Below, one piece after another: positions 8,862-17,433 of a DNA stretch of 64,000 nt. How positions within the stretch are numbered: position 1 is the first letter of the stretch; every line of letters begins with the position of its first letter. The position numbers were made by a program, and so were the translations under genes. Source of the DNA: Streptomyces bluensis (GTDB lineage: Bacteria; Actinomycetota; Actinomycetes; Streptomycetales; Streptomycetaceae); NCBI RefSeq assembly GCF_014650715.1, contig NZ_BMVM01000020.1, positions 80,276-144,275 of the forward strand, written 5' to 3'. The notes beneath the pieces are model-generated. The model saw only the letters and a list, made by a program, of their open reading frames with translations, was not told the DNA's origin and did not search any database.

Positions 8862-11018
8862 ATGCCCCGCCTCAGCATCATCGTCCCCACGCATGGCGTC
8901 GAGGGGCGGCTGTACCTGGCCCTGGACTCGGTCCTCACCCAGTCCTTCGGCGACTTCGAGCTGATCCCGGTCCAGGGCGCCCCCGACGCCCCGGCGGCCA
9001 CGGTGACCGCCGCGTACGCCGAGCGGGACTGCCGCGTCGCCCCGGTCGACTCGCCGCCGTCGGCCGGGCTGAGCGGAGCGCGGAACGCGGGCATGGCGGC
9101 GGCCTGCGGCACCTACCTGCTGTTCCTCGACGGCGACGACACGCTGGCGCCGGGCGCGCTGGCGGCGCTGGATGCCCGGCTGTCGTCGTCCGGCGAACCC
9201 GACGTCCTGTACTTCGACCACGAGCGGGTGCCCTGGTGGGACGGCGAGCCGACCACGCCCCGGCTGAAGGGGGCTCAGGTCCCGGCCTGGAGCGCGGCGT
9301 ACCGGCGGGCGTTCGTCGGCGAGCAGCAGCTGGCCTTCCCCTCCGGTCACTTCACGGACGTCGGCTGGAGCGGGCTGGTCGCGCTCACCGCCGAGAAGAC
9401 GGCCGAGCTGCGTTCGGTGTGCGTACGGCATCTGGTGCGCCGGCAGGGCAGCCGGCTGAACGCGCCGGGTGAGCACCAGCTCGACCTGCTCGACCAGGTG
9501 GAGCTGGTGCTGTCACGGGCGGTCGCCGAGCGCGGGCTGTCCCAGGCGCTGTTCGAGCAGCTCTTCGCGGCCGTGCTGCGGACGGCGGCGCGCCCCGAGC
9601 TGCTGCCCGCGGACCGGCGCCGTGCCTTCTTCAGCCGGGCGGCCCGGCTCCACCGGCGCCATCGCCCGGCCGGGTTCCGTCCCCCTGCGGGCAGCCTCGG
9701 GGCGCAGCACCGGCTGCTCGCGGCGGGCGCGTACACCGTGTTCCACACGCTGCGCGCCACCAACCAGGCCGCCGAGAAGGCCGTACGACGGCTGCCGCGT
9801 GCCCGGCGCCTGCGCACCCGTGCGCTGTACGCCGCGCACCTGCGCCGCCCGCTCGACGAGAACCTCGCGGTGTACTGCGCGTACTGGGGCCGCGGCTACA
9901 CCTGCAATCCGGCCGCGATCCACGCCAAGGCCCGGGAACTCGCCCCGCATCTGCGTTCGGTGTTCCTGGTCGAGCCCGACGTGGTGGACGCGCTGCCGAA
10001 GTATCCCGGCGACATCGAGTACGCCGTCATGGGCAGCCCGCGCTACTGGGAGGTGCTCGCCCGCGCCAAGTACCTGGTGAACAACGCCAACTTCGCGGAC
10101 GCCGTCGTCAAACGCCCCGGCAGTGTGCACCTCCAGACCCAGCACGGCACGCCGCTCAAGACGATGGGCGTCGACCAGTCCACGTACCAGGTGGTGGCCG
10201 CCACGACCGGCAGCTTCACCAAGCTCCTGGCCCGTGTGGACCGCTGGGACTACAACCTCTCCGCCAACCGGCACTCCACGGAGGTGTGGGAGCGGGCCTT
10301 CCCGGGGGCGTACGAGCAGCTGGAGTACGGCTATCCGCGCAACGACGTCTACTACACGGCGACGGCCGAGGACGTGGCCCGGGTCCGGCGCGAGCTGGGC
10401 GTCCCCGAGGGCAAGGTGGCGCTGCTGTACGCGCCCACCCACCGCGACCACGCGACCGGGTTCGACTCCGGGCTCGACCTGGAGGCGTTCTGCGAGGCGG
10501 TCGGCGACCGGTTCGTCGTCCTCCTGCGCGCCCACTACTTCTACGACCGGGGCGGGCCCGCGAGGAGCGTCGGCCGCATCCTCGACGTCACGCACCACCC
10601 CTCGTCCGAGGACGTCTGTCTCGCGGCCGACGCGCTGGTCACGGACTACTCGTCGATCATGTTCGACTACGCCAACCTGGACCGGCCGATCGTCGTGTAC
10701 GCGGACGACTGGGAGGTCTACCGGGAGACGCGGGGCGTCTGCTTCGACCTCATGGAGACGCCGCCCGGCCCGGTGGCGCGGACGCCCGAGGAGCTGGCGT
10801 GTCTCTTCCGTGACGGCCGTTACGCGGACGCGGAGGCCGCCGCGCTGCGGGCCGTGTTCCGGGAGCGGTTCTGCCAGTTCGACGACGGGCTGGCCGCGGA
10901 GCGGGTGGTGCGCCGGGTGCTGCTCGGCCAGCCGCCCGAGTCGATTCCGCCCGTGGTCCCGCTCGGGCGGCGCGTCCCCGCTCCCGCCCCCGCACGGACG
11001 TGCCCGACCGCCTCGTAA
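8862..11018 (+). CDS. Degenerate GT2 domain fused to intact TagF-like domain (paralogue B)
   Basis: 718 residues, same layout as its neighbours. The ATG at 8862 is chosen because GGGAGGA lies 5 bp upstream. The N-terminal GT2-like domain keeps FLDGDD, but the acidic pair after the second strand is replaced by PVQGAP (residues 36-41). The YED motif reads FTDVGW, and about 15-20 residues before it are missing relative to A and C. The TagF-like half is intact: QHGTPLK with H428, LLRAHYF with H558, and TDYSSIMFDYA. I infer a protein whose transferase activity rests on the TagF half. It starts 13 bp after paralogue A, in the same operon. Confidence 0.85.
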   Translation: MPRLSIIVPTHGVEGRLYLALDSVLTQSFGDFELIPVQGAPDAPAATVTAAYAERDCRVAPVDSPPSAGLSGARNAGMAAACGTYLLFLDGDDTLAPGALAALDARLSSSGEPDVLYFDHERVPWWDGEPTTPRLKGAQVPAWSAAYRRAFVGEQQLAFPSGHFTDVGWSGLVALTAEKTAELRSVCVRHLVRRQGSRLNAPGEHQLDLLDQVELVLSRAVAERGLSQALFEQLFAAVLRTAARPELLPADRRRAFFSRAARLHRRHRPAGFRPPAGSLGAQHRLLAAGAYTVFHTLRATNQAAEKAVRRLPRARRLRTRALYAAHLRRPLDENLAVYCAYWGRGYTCNPAAIHAKARELAPHLRSVFLVEPDVVDALPKYPGDIEYAVMGSPRYWEVLARAKYLVNNANFADAVVKRPGSVHLQTQHGTPLKTMGVDQSTYQVVAATTGSFTKLLARVDRWDYNLSANRHSTEVWERAFPGAYEQLEYGYPRNDVYYTATAEDVARVRRELGVPEGKVALLYAPTHRDHATGFDSGLDLEAFCEAVGDRFVVLLRAHYFYDRGGPARSVGRILDVTHHPSSEDVCLAADALVTDYSSIMFDYANLDRPIVVYADDWEVYRETRGVCFDLMETPPGPVARTPEELACLFRDGRYADAEAAALRAVFRERFCQFDDGLAAERVVRRVLLGQPPESIPPVVPLGRRVPAPAPARTCPTAS

Positions 11019-11031
11019 GGAGCCCACGGCA

Positions 11032-13236
11032 GTGCCCCGCTTCAGTGTCATCGTCCCCGTCCACAACGTGCGGGGCTTCCTGCGCGAGTGCCTCGACTCG
11101 GTGCTGCGGCAGTCGTACACCGATCTGGAGGTGATCGCGGTCGACGACTGCTCGCCGGACGGCAGCGGGGAGATCCTCGACGCCTACGCGGCCCTCGATC
11201 CTCGGGTGCGGGTGCTGCACCTGCCGGAGAACGTGGGGCTCGGCCGGGCGCGCAACGCGGGAATGCCGCACGCCACCGGGGACTTCCTGCTGTTCCTCGA
11301 CAGCGACGACACGCTCACCCCGGGCGCGCTGCGCGCGATCGCCGACCGGCTGGAGGAGACCGGCGACCCGGACGTGCTGGTCTTCGACTACGCGCGCACG
11401 TACTGGTGGGGCGGCACCCGGCGCAACGGCCTCGCGCACCTGCTGACCGGCCGGAGCGACACGTTCACCGCCGACGAGTACCCGGAGGTCATGGAACTGC
11501 TGATGGTGGTGTGGAACAAGGCGTACCGGCGGGAGTTCGTCGAGCGCGAGGGCTTCGCCTTCCCGCCCGGGTACTACGAGGACACGCCCTGGACGTTCCC
11601 GGTGCTGCTCACCGCCGGCTCGATCGCCCTGCTGGACCGGATCTGTGTCGCGTACCGGCAGCGTCGGCAGGGCAACATCCTGTCCACCACCAGCCGTAAG
11701 CACTTCGACCTGCTCGACCAGTACGAGCGGGTCTTCGCCTTTGTCGGCTCCCGGCCGCGGCTGGCGGGCTGGCGGGGGTATCTGCGTCACAAGATGGGCG
11801 AGCACTGTCTGGACGTCCTCGCCAAGCCGGACCGGCTGCCGCCCGAGGACAGGGCGGAGTTCTTCCGGCGGACGGCGGAGCTGTTCCGGAAGTACCGGGT
11901 CGCGGGTCCCGTACCCGCCGAACTGCGGGTCCTGGAGGGCAGCTGGGCGGGCTACCGGGTGCGGCAGCAGGCGGCCCGCGTGGTCCGGGCGCTCGGCGAA
12001 CGCGGGCAGCCGGTGCGTGCGGCGGCCGCGGGCCGGGTCAGGTCGGCGGTGTCCTTCGTGCACGAGCACCGGTCGCTGGACCCGAACCTGGCGGTGTACT
12101 CGGCGTTCTCGCACCAGGGCGTCCTCGGCGATCCGGCCGCCGTCCACCGGGCCGCCCGTGACCTCGCCCCGCACATCCGCGCGGTGTGGGTGGTGCGCCC
12201 GGAGCAGGTGCCGTCGCTGCCGCCGGACATCGAGTACGTCCTCCCGGACTCACCGGACTTCCGCCGGGTGACCGCGCGGGCCACGTACTTCGTCAACAAC
12301 GTCAACTGGCCCACCACGCTGGTGAAACGCCCCGGCACCGTCCACATCCACACCCACCAGGGCACCCCGCTCAAGTATCTGGGGGCCGATCTGCTGGGCA
12401 AGCCCGGTGCCCGGTTCGGAGTGGACGTGCCGCAGATGCTGCGCCGCTCCGACCGCTGGGACTTCAGCCTGGTCGCCAACCGCCACTCCGAGCTGGTGTG
12501 GAGCCGCGCCTTCCCGTGCCGGTTCAGCTCGCTGCGGTCCGGCAGCCCGCGCAACGACGTCCTGGTGAACGCCAAGCCGGACAGCGGTGCCGAGGTCCGC
12601 GCCCGGCTCGGCATCCCGGACGGGAACACGGTGGTGCTGTACGCGCCGACGCGCCGTGACTACCGGCGCGGCGGCTACGTGGAGCGTTTCGACCTCGCGC
12701 GATTCGCCGCTGACCTGGGCGCGGGCCGCACCCTGGTCGTCCGGCTGCACCCGTCGCTCGCGGACGGTCCGGCGCGCGGTTTCGGTCTGGCCGAGCTGCA
12801 CCGGCGGGGCGTCGTCGTCGACGCGACGGACGAGCCGCACGTCGAGGACGTGATGCTCGCCTCCGACGTGCTGGTGACGGACTACTCGGCCCTGATGTTC
12901 GACTACGCCAACCTGGACCGGCCCATCGTGCTCCACACGGACGACTGGGGCGCGTTCACGGCGAGCCGGGGCGCGTACTTCGACATCAGGGCCGACGCGC
13001 CCGGCCATGTTTCGCATACCTACCGGGAGTTGGCGTGGCTGTTGAGATCGGGGGCGTGGAAGGACGAGGAGTCGGCGCGGCTGCGCGAGGGGTTCCGGGC
13101 GCGGTTCTGCGAGTTCGACGACGGGCGGGCGGCCGAGCGGGTCGTACGGATGCTGATGCTGGGGGAGCCGGACGTGCCCGCGGTGCCCGCGCCGCCGCCC
13201 GCCGTGTCCGCCGAGGCCCCCGTGGAGTCGGCATGA
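11032..13236 (+). CDS. GT2 glycosyltransferase fused to TagF-like domain (paralogue C)
   Basis: 734 residues. The GTG at 11032 aligns with the paralogue starts, with AAGGAG 13 bp upstream. The GT2 half is complete: AVDDCSPD (D38-D39), FLDSDD, YYEDTPW and WNKAYRREF. The TagF half keeps RLHPS (H573) and TDYSALMFDYA, but the HGTPLK histidine is glutamine (Q443 in HTHQGTPLK). It starts 13 bp after paralogue B, and its stop overlaps the next ATG (ATGA), so it is co-transcribed with the membrane protein that follows. Probable role: assembly of a cell-wall glycopolymer at the membrane; the polymer itself is unknown. Confidence 0.85.
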   Translation: MPRFSVIVPVHNVRGFLRECLDSVLRQSYTDLEVIAVDDCSPDGSGEILDAYAALDPRVRVLHLPENVGLGRARNAGMPHATGDFLLFLDSDDTLTPGALRAIADRLEETGDPDVLVFDYARTYWWGGTRRNGLAHLLTGRSDTFTADEYPEVMELLMVVWNKAYRREFVEREGFAFPPGYYEDTPWTFPVLLTAGSIALLDRICVAYRQRRQGNILSTTSRKHFDLLDQYERVFAFVGSRPRLAGWRGYLRHKMGEHCLDVLAKPDRLPPEDRAEFFRRTAELFRKYRVAGPVPAELRVLEGSWAGYRVRQQAARVVRALGERGQPVRAAAAGRVRSAVSFVHEHRSLDPNLAVYSAFSHQGVLGDPAAVHRAARDLAPHIRAVWVVRPEQVPSLPPDIEYVLPDSPDFRRVTARATYFVNNVNWPTTLVKRPGTVHIHTHQGTPLKYLGADLLGKPGARFGVDVPQMLRRSDRWDFSLVANRHSELVWSRAFPCRFSSLRSGSPRNDVLVNAKPDSGAEVRARLGIPDGNTVVLYAPTRRDYRRGGYVERFDLARFAADLGAGRTLVVRLHPSLADGPARGFGLAELHRRGVVVDATDEPHVEDVMLASDVLVTDYSALMFDYANLDRPIVLHTDDWGAFTASRGAYFDIRADAPGHVSHTYRELAWLLRSGAWKDEESARLREGFRARFCEFDDGRAAERVVRMLMLGEPDVPAVPAPPPAVSAEAPVESA

Positions 13237-14528
13237 GACCGCGCACCTGGGTGCTGGCCCTGGCCGCCCTCTTCGCACTCCTCCAACTCGCGGGCGTCAC
13301 CGGCCGGGACACGCCCGACAGCAAGAACTACGTGTCGTACGCGCTCGATCTGCGGGGCGACTCCAAGCGCGAGGCCGCGGCCGGCGCCATCGACTGGACG
13401 TGCGCGGGACGGGCCTCCATCGCGCGGCGGAACCAGAGCGCCGACCCGGCTCGCTTCCATGCCCCCGACCCGACCGCGCGGGTCACCGACAAGTGCCGGG
13501 AGGAGCTGTGGCGTGAGGTGGACAAGCGGCTGCGGGCCGGGCAGACGGGCGGGCACATCGCGCCGTTCGCGAACGAGCGGTTCATGCGGATCTTCGAGGT
13601 GCGGCCCGGGTATCCCCTGCTGCTGGTGCCGTTCATCACGGTGTTCGGCGTGACGTGGGGCGTCTGGCTGGTGAGCGTGCTCATGGCGGTGACCGGGGGC
13701 GTCCTGGCGTTCCTGGTGCTGCGGACGCTGGGCGCGCCCCTGGTGGTCGCGCTCACCGGGCAGGCCCTCTTCTACGTCCTGCCGTGCGGTACGACAGCGA
13801 TGCGCCCCATGACGGAGGGGCTGATGCTGGCGCTGACGCTGGCGGCGCTGTGGGGGTGCGCGCTGGCGATCGGGGGAAGGGGGCGGGCGGGCGCCGCCCT
13901 GGTCGGCGGATCGTTGGTGCTGCTGTTCACGGTGAAGCACTCGCAGGCGATGTTCCTCGCGGTGTGCCTGGCGGCGGCGTGCGCGGTGACCGCCGTACGG
14001 CGCAGGGAGCTCGACCGGCCACGGCTGCTGATCGGGTCCGTGGCGGTCGTCGGTGCCCTGGCGACGGTCGTGGCCGCCGGGCTGCTGCACTACCCGTCCA
14101 GCTCCGACAGCGTCCAGGACCTGCTCACCCATCACTACAACAGGCCCGACCGGGCCCGGCCGTGGCCGGAGTTCCTGCACCTGGAGCTCAACTTCTGGGT
14201 GGAGTGGCTGCGCCGGCAGTTCTGGGAGCCGCTGTTCCTGACGGCGCTGGTGGCGGGGGCGTGGGGGGTGGTGCGGCAGCGGCCGGCCTTCGCGGGGTTC
14301 CTGTTCGCGGCGGCGGGCACGGGGTTCCTCACCCATGCGGCGCATCCCAACATCACCATCTGGGGCGGCCGGCTGATCGTGCTGGCGTGGCTGCTGCCGG
14401 TGATCGGGCTGCCGCTGCTGCTGGAGCGGGTGATGCGGGGGAAGGACGGGCGGGCGGCGGGCGCTGTCACGGCGCCGGGTCTGTCCGGGCGGGACACCCG
14501 GTCACCCGATGAGGTGACGCGCGGCTAA
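13233..14528 (+). CDS. Polytopic membrane protein, GT-C-like
   Basis: 431 residues with about nine hydrophobic segments. The first segment is followed by a long extracytoplasmic loop (GRDTPDSKNYVSYA, two Cys at WTCAG and DKCRE), ending in NERFMRIFEVRPGYPLLLVP. This layout, with acidic residues in the first outer loop, is that of GT-C polyprenyl-phosphate-sugar transferases, but I cannot assign a family. The start is fixed by the 4-bp ATGA overlap with paralogue C. It probably adds a sugar outside the membrane to the polymer made by the upstream enzymes; that is inference from context. Confidence 0.7.
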   Translation: MRPRTWVLALAALFALLQLAGVTGRDTPDSKNYVSYALDLRGDSKREAAAGAIDWTCAGRASIARRNQSADPARFHAPDPTARVTDKCREELWREVDKRLRAGQTGGHIAPFANERFMRIFEVRPGYPLLLVPFITVFGVTWGVWLVSVLMAVTGGVLAFLVLRTLGAPLVVALTGQALFYVLPCGTTAMRPMTEGLMLALTLAALWGCALAIGGRGRAGAALVGGSLVLLFTVKHSQAMFLAVCLAAACAVTAVRRRELDRPRLLIGSVAVVGALATVVAAGLLHYPSSSDSVQDLLTHHYNRPDRARPWPEFLHLELNFWVEWLRRQFWEPLFLTALVAGAWGVVRQRPAFAGFLFAAAGTGFLTHAAHPNITIWGGRLIVLAWLLPVIGLPLLLERVMRGKDGRAAGAVTAPGLSGRDTRSPDEVTRG

Positions 14529-14558
14529 GCCGTTGACCCCCAGGGGAATAGACGGCAA

Positions 14559-16190
14559 ATGCCCCAAACAGCTCAACCAGGCCAGAACGGTATCCCTGCC
14601 GGCGTACGGCGCCCCGCGCACGGTGTCACGGCCGTGCGCGGCGGCCGCACCTGGCGCACCTGGCATACCTGGCATACCTGGCGCCCCAGCCCGTACGCCG
14701 TCTTCGGCGGCCTGTTCTGGCTGGTGATGACGCTGGCGTACTGGCGGGTCCCGCTGTGCTGCGACGCCGGCCAGCACGCGGCGGTCGTCGAGCGCCTCAA
14801 GGCCGACCTGCTCCACCCCGCCCATCCGATGGCGGACCTGCCGGGCGCGGGCAGCCCGTACTACTCGCCGTACGCCGTCGTGCAGGGCGCCCTCGCGCGG
14901 CTGACCGGGCTGTCGGGCTGGGAGGCGGTGAGGCTCGCCGCTCCGGTGAACCTGGCGGTGCTGCTGACGGGGATCGGCCGCTTCGTACGGACGCTGACGC
15001 CCCGCCCGTGGGCGCCGGTCCTCGCCGTGCTGTTCATGACGCTGCTGTGGGGCACCGAGCGGGTGCTGTGGAGCGGTTACCTCGGGCTGATGTCGATGAC
15101 GACGAACCTCGGCTATCCGTCGACGTTCGCCATCGGGCTGACCTTCTGGGCATGGGCGATGACGGGCACGCGCGCGCGTGGAGCATCGCGTGGAGCACCA
15201 CGTGGGGCATGTTCGTGGCGGGGGCACGCCGGACTCGGCGTCCTGTACGGCCTGATCGTGCTGGTCCATCCGATCAGCGCGGTCGCGTCGCTGACGGGGG
15301 CGGTCGCGATCGTGGTGGCGTGGCAGCGCTCGTGGCGCGTCCCGGTCGTGGGCCGGTGGGCACTGACCGGGGCGGTCGCCCTGGGGGTCGCCGTGGTGTG
15401 GCCGTACTACGACGTGCTGGCGCTGCCGGGGAACACGGGTGTGGACGCCATCCACCGGCGCCTGTACGAGCACATGGGCGGCCACTTCTGGCTGGCCCTG
15501 CTCGGGGTGCCCGCGCTGTGGGCCCGTGCGCGGCGGGCGGGCGGCGGGCGCTGGTGGCGGGCCGGGCGGGACCCGTTGGTGCTGATGTTCGCGCTGGAGT
15601 GCCTGGTGGTGGCGTACGGCTGGACGAGCGGCCACTACACGTACGGCAGGATCCTGGGGCTCACGGCGGTGCCCCCGCAGCTCGCGCTGGCCGTGGAGTT
15701 GGCGGCGCCCCGGCCGTGGGAGTGGGCGAGGCGGGCGCTGGGCGCGGCCGCTGCCGCCGGGGTGTGCGTCGGGTTCCTCGCGCAGGCGGGGGCGGTGGTG
15801 CCTCGTGCGCTGGACCCGGTGGGGTTCGCACAGCCGCCGCAGTGGCCGGGGTACGGATGGGCGGCCCGGCACATCGGGCCCGGCGAGGTGGTGATCACCG
15901 ACGGGTACTACGCCGGTCACGCCATCGCCGGGTACGGGCCGAACCTGGTCGCGCCCGCCTGGCCCGACCCCGCCCTGGACGAGCGGGAGCGGGCGCGACG
16001 GCTCGCCGACGTCCGCGCCTACCTCGACCCGGCGTCCACCCGCGCCGAGCGCACCGCCATCGCCCGGCGTTACCACGTGCGCTGGCTACTCCTCACGCGG
16101 TGGCGGAAGGTGCCGGAGGAGGCGGTGGTGGTGGACCGGAACCGGCGGACGGGGGAGGTGCTGGCGAGGCTGGGGGCGGCACGGGGCTGA
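14559..16190 (+). CDS. Polytopic membrane protein, GT-C-like
   Basis: 543 residues, around ten membrane segments. The first outer loop has CCDAGQHAAVVERLKADL and later SPYYSPYAVVQGALARL, again resembling GT-C transferases with an acidic catalytic residue in loop 1. The soluble C-terminal ~100 residues (from YGWAARHIGPGEVVITDGYY) look like the external domain of such enzymes. The N-terminus has an odd repeat, TWRTWHTWHTW, encoded by a 9-bp tandem repeat at about 14648-14684. The ATG follows AGGGGA by ~10 bp and lies 30 bp after the previous stop, so the gene probably belongs to the same operon. Confidence 0.7.
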   Translation: MPQTAQPGQNGIPAGVRRPAHGVTAVRGGRTWRTWHTWHTWRPSPYAVFGGLFWLVMTLAYWRVPLCCDAGQHAAVVERLKADLLHPAHPMADLPGAGSPYYSPYAVVQGALARLTGLSGWEAVRLAAPVNLAVLLTGIGRFVRTLTPRPWAPVLAVLFMTLLWGTERVLWSGYLGLMSMTTNLGYPSTFAIGLTFWAWAMTGTRARGASRGAPRGACSWRGHAGLGVLYGLIVLVHPISAVASLTGAVAIVVAWQRSWRVPVVGRWALTGAVALGVAVVWPYYDVLALPGNTGVDAIHRRLYEHMGGHFWLALLGVPALWARARRAGGGRWWRAGRDPLVLMFALECLVVAYGWTSGHYTYGRILGLTAVPPQLALAVELAAPRPWEWARRALGAAAAAGVCVGFLAQAGAVVPRALDPVGFAQPPQWPGYGWAARHIGPGEVVITDGYYAGHAIAGYGPNLVAPAWPDPALDERERARRLADVRAYLDPASTRAERTAIARRYHVRWLLLTRWRKVPEEAVVVDRNRRTGEVLARLGAARG

Positions 16191-16195
16191 GTCAG

Positions 16196-16290
16196 TACTC
16201 GATGGCGAGCCCGTTGCTCGACGGCGAGCCCCTTACTCGGCCACGAGCCCCTTACTCGGCCACGAGCCCTTTACTCGATGACGAGTTCGA
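16196..16290 (+). repeat. Five tandem 19-bp repeats running into the 3' end of ohr
   Basis: Exact period of 19 bp, units starting at 16196, 16215, 16234, 16253 and 16272. Units share the form TACTCG..(C/G)ACGAGCCC(C/T)T. The fifth unit is the end of the ohr coding sequence together with its stop codon, so the array looks like an expansion from the gene's 3' end. Confidence 0.85.
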
Positions 16291-16684
16291 CCGGGATGTT
16301 GCCGCGGGTGGCGTTGGAGTAGGGGCAGACCTGGTGGGCCTGCTCGACGAGCTTGCGGCCGGTCGCCTCGTCCACGGAGTCCGGCAGCTCCACGCGCAGC
16401 GTCACCTTGAGGGCGAAGCCCTCACCCTGCTTGCCGATGCCGACCTCGGCGGTCACCGCGGCCTCGCTGACGTCGACCTTCGCCTGACGGCCGATGAGCC
16501 CCAGGGCGCTGCCGAAGCAGGCGGCGTATCCCGCGGCGAAGAGCTGTTCCGGGTTCGTGCCCTGGCCGTCGCCACCCAGCTCCGTCGGCAGGCTCAGCGC
16601 GAGGTCGATCTTGCCGTCGGAGGTGACGGCGCGACCCTCGCGGCCGTGGGTGGCGGTGGCGACAGCGGTGTAGATCGCATCCAT
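16271..16684 (-). CDS. ohr: Organic hydroperoxide resistance protein Ohr
   Basis: 137-residue OsmC/Ohr-family thiol peroxidase that reduces organic hydroperoxides in the cytoplasm. Both catalytic cysteines are present: C56 in AACFGSA and C120 in VCPYSNATRGN. The active-site arginine region (HGREGR) is also visible. An upstream in-frame ATG exists, but the ATG at 16684 has GAGAGGG before it and gives the usual Ohr length. It is divergent from a MarR-type gene with a sensing cysteine, the standard ohr-ohrR arrangement, with palindromic operator-like sequences between them. Confidence 0.93.
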   Translation of the reverse strand: MDAIYTAVATATHGREGRAVTSDGKIDLALSLPTELGGDGQGTNPEQLFAAGYAACFGSALGLIGRQAKVDVSEAAVTAEVGIGKQGEGFALKVTLRVELPDSVDEATGRKLVEQAHQVCPYSNATRGNIPVELVIE

Positions 16685-16775
16685 GGGAAAACCATCCCTC
16701 TCGGAGTTCACGTTCGGCTCGACGTTCATGTCCGGCGGCTCGGTCCGGCCGCCCGCACGGCACGATTAGAGCACG

Positions 16776-16793
16776 CAATTCAATTGTGCACAA
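16776..16793. promoter_or_regulatory. Probable OhrR operator
   Basis: Two overlapping palindromes stand in the ohr/ohrR divergent region: CAATTCAATTG (16776-16786) and TTGTGCACAA (16784-16793). They are AT-rich against a GC-rich background. OhrR proteins are known to bind AATT-containing palindromes in the shared ohr-ohrR promoter. The site is 32 bp from the ohrR start and about 90 bp from the ohr start. Confidence 0.6.
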
Positions 16794-16824
16794 CTAAATG
16801 ACACACCGGAGGTACTCTCGACCC

Positions 16825-17349
16825 ATGACCCCGACCCCGACCTCAGCCACCGACCCGGCCTCGGTCTCGCCCTCGGTCCCCGACGCGGACCTCCTGCGCC
16901 TCGACAAACAGATCTGCTTCTCGCTGCACGCGGCCTCGCGCGCCTTCAACGGCGTCTACCGCGTCCTCCTCAAGGACCTCGGCCTCACCTACCCGCAGTA
17001 CCTGGTGATGCTGGTGCTGTGGGAGCGGGGCGAGTTGCCCGTGAAGAAGCTGGGCGAACACCTGCGCCTCGACTCCGGCACGCTGTCGCCGCTGCTGAAG
17101 CGACTGGAGGCGGCCGGTCTGGTGCGGCGCGAGCGCAGCGCACGCGACGAGCGGTCGGTGGAGGTGCGGCCGACCGAGGAGGGCCTGGCGCTGCGCGAAC
17201 GGGCCCTGGAAGTACCGCGCCGGATCATGGCGGCGACGAGCTTCGACCTCGACGAACTGCGCGATCTGCACACCCGCCTCGACCGCCTGACGGCCGCGCT
17301 GGACGGGGCGGCACTGGAGGAGACGCCAGGCTGCGCCTCGCAGCCCTGA
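16825..17349 (+). CDS. ohrR: MarR-family peroxide-sensing repressor OhrR
   Basis: 174-residue winged-helix repressor. The N-terminal helix carries KQICFSLHAASRAF; C31 sits where OhrR proteins have their peroxide-sensing cysteine. The DNA-binding wing follows (LGEHLRLDSGTLSPLLKRLEAAGLVRRERSARDER). ATG 16825 is preferred, with GGAGG 12 bp upstream; an ATG at 16798 would add nine residues. Expected action: repress ohr and itself through the palindrome upstream, and release when the cysteine is oxidised by organic peroxide. Confidence 0.9.
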   Translation: MTPTPTSATDPASVSPSVPDADLLRLDKQICFSLHAASRAFNGVYRVLLKDLGLTYPQYLVMLVLWERGELPVKKLGEHLRLDSGTLSPLLKRLEAAGLVRRERSARDERSVEVRPTEEGLALRERALEVPRRIMAATSFDLDELRDLHTRLDRLTAALDGAALEETPGCASQP

Positions 17350-17433
17350 CCTCGCGGGCTTGCGCACCTGTTGGTGGCGACAGGCGGCGTATCGCCATGA
17401 ATGTGGCATTTGACCGACTTACGATCCGGTCTG

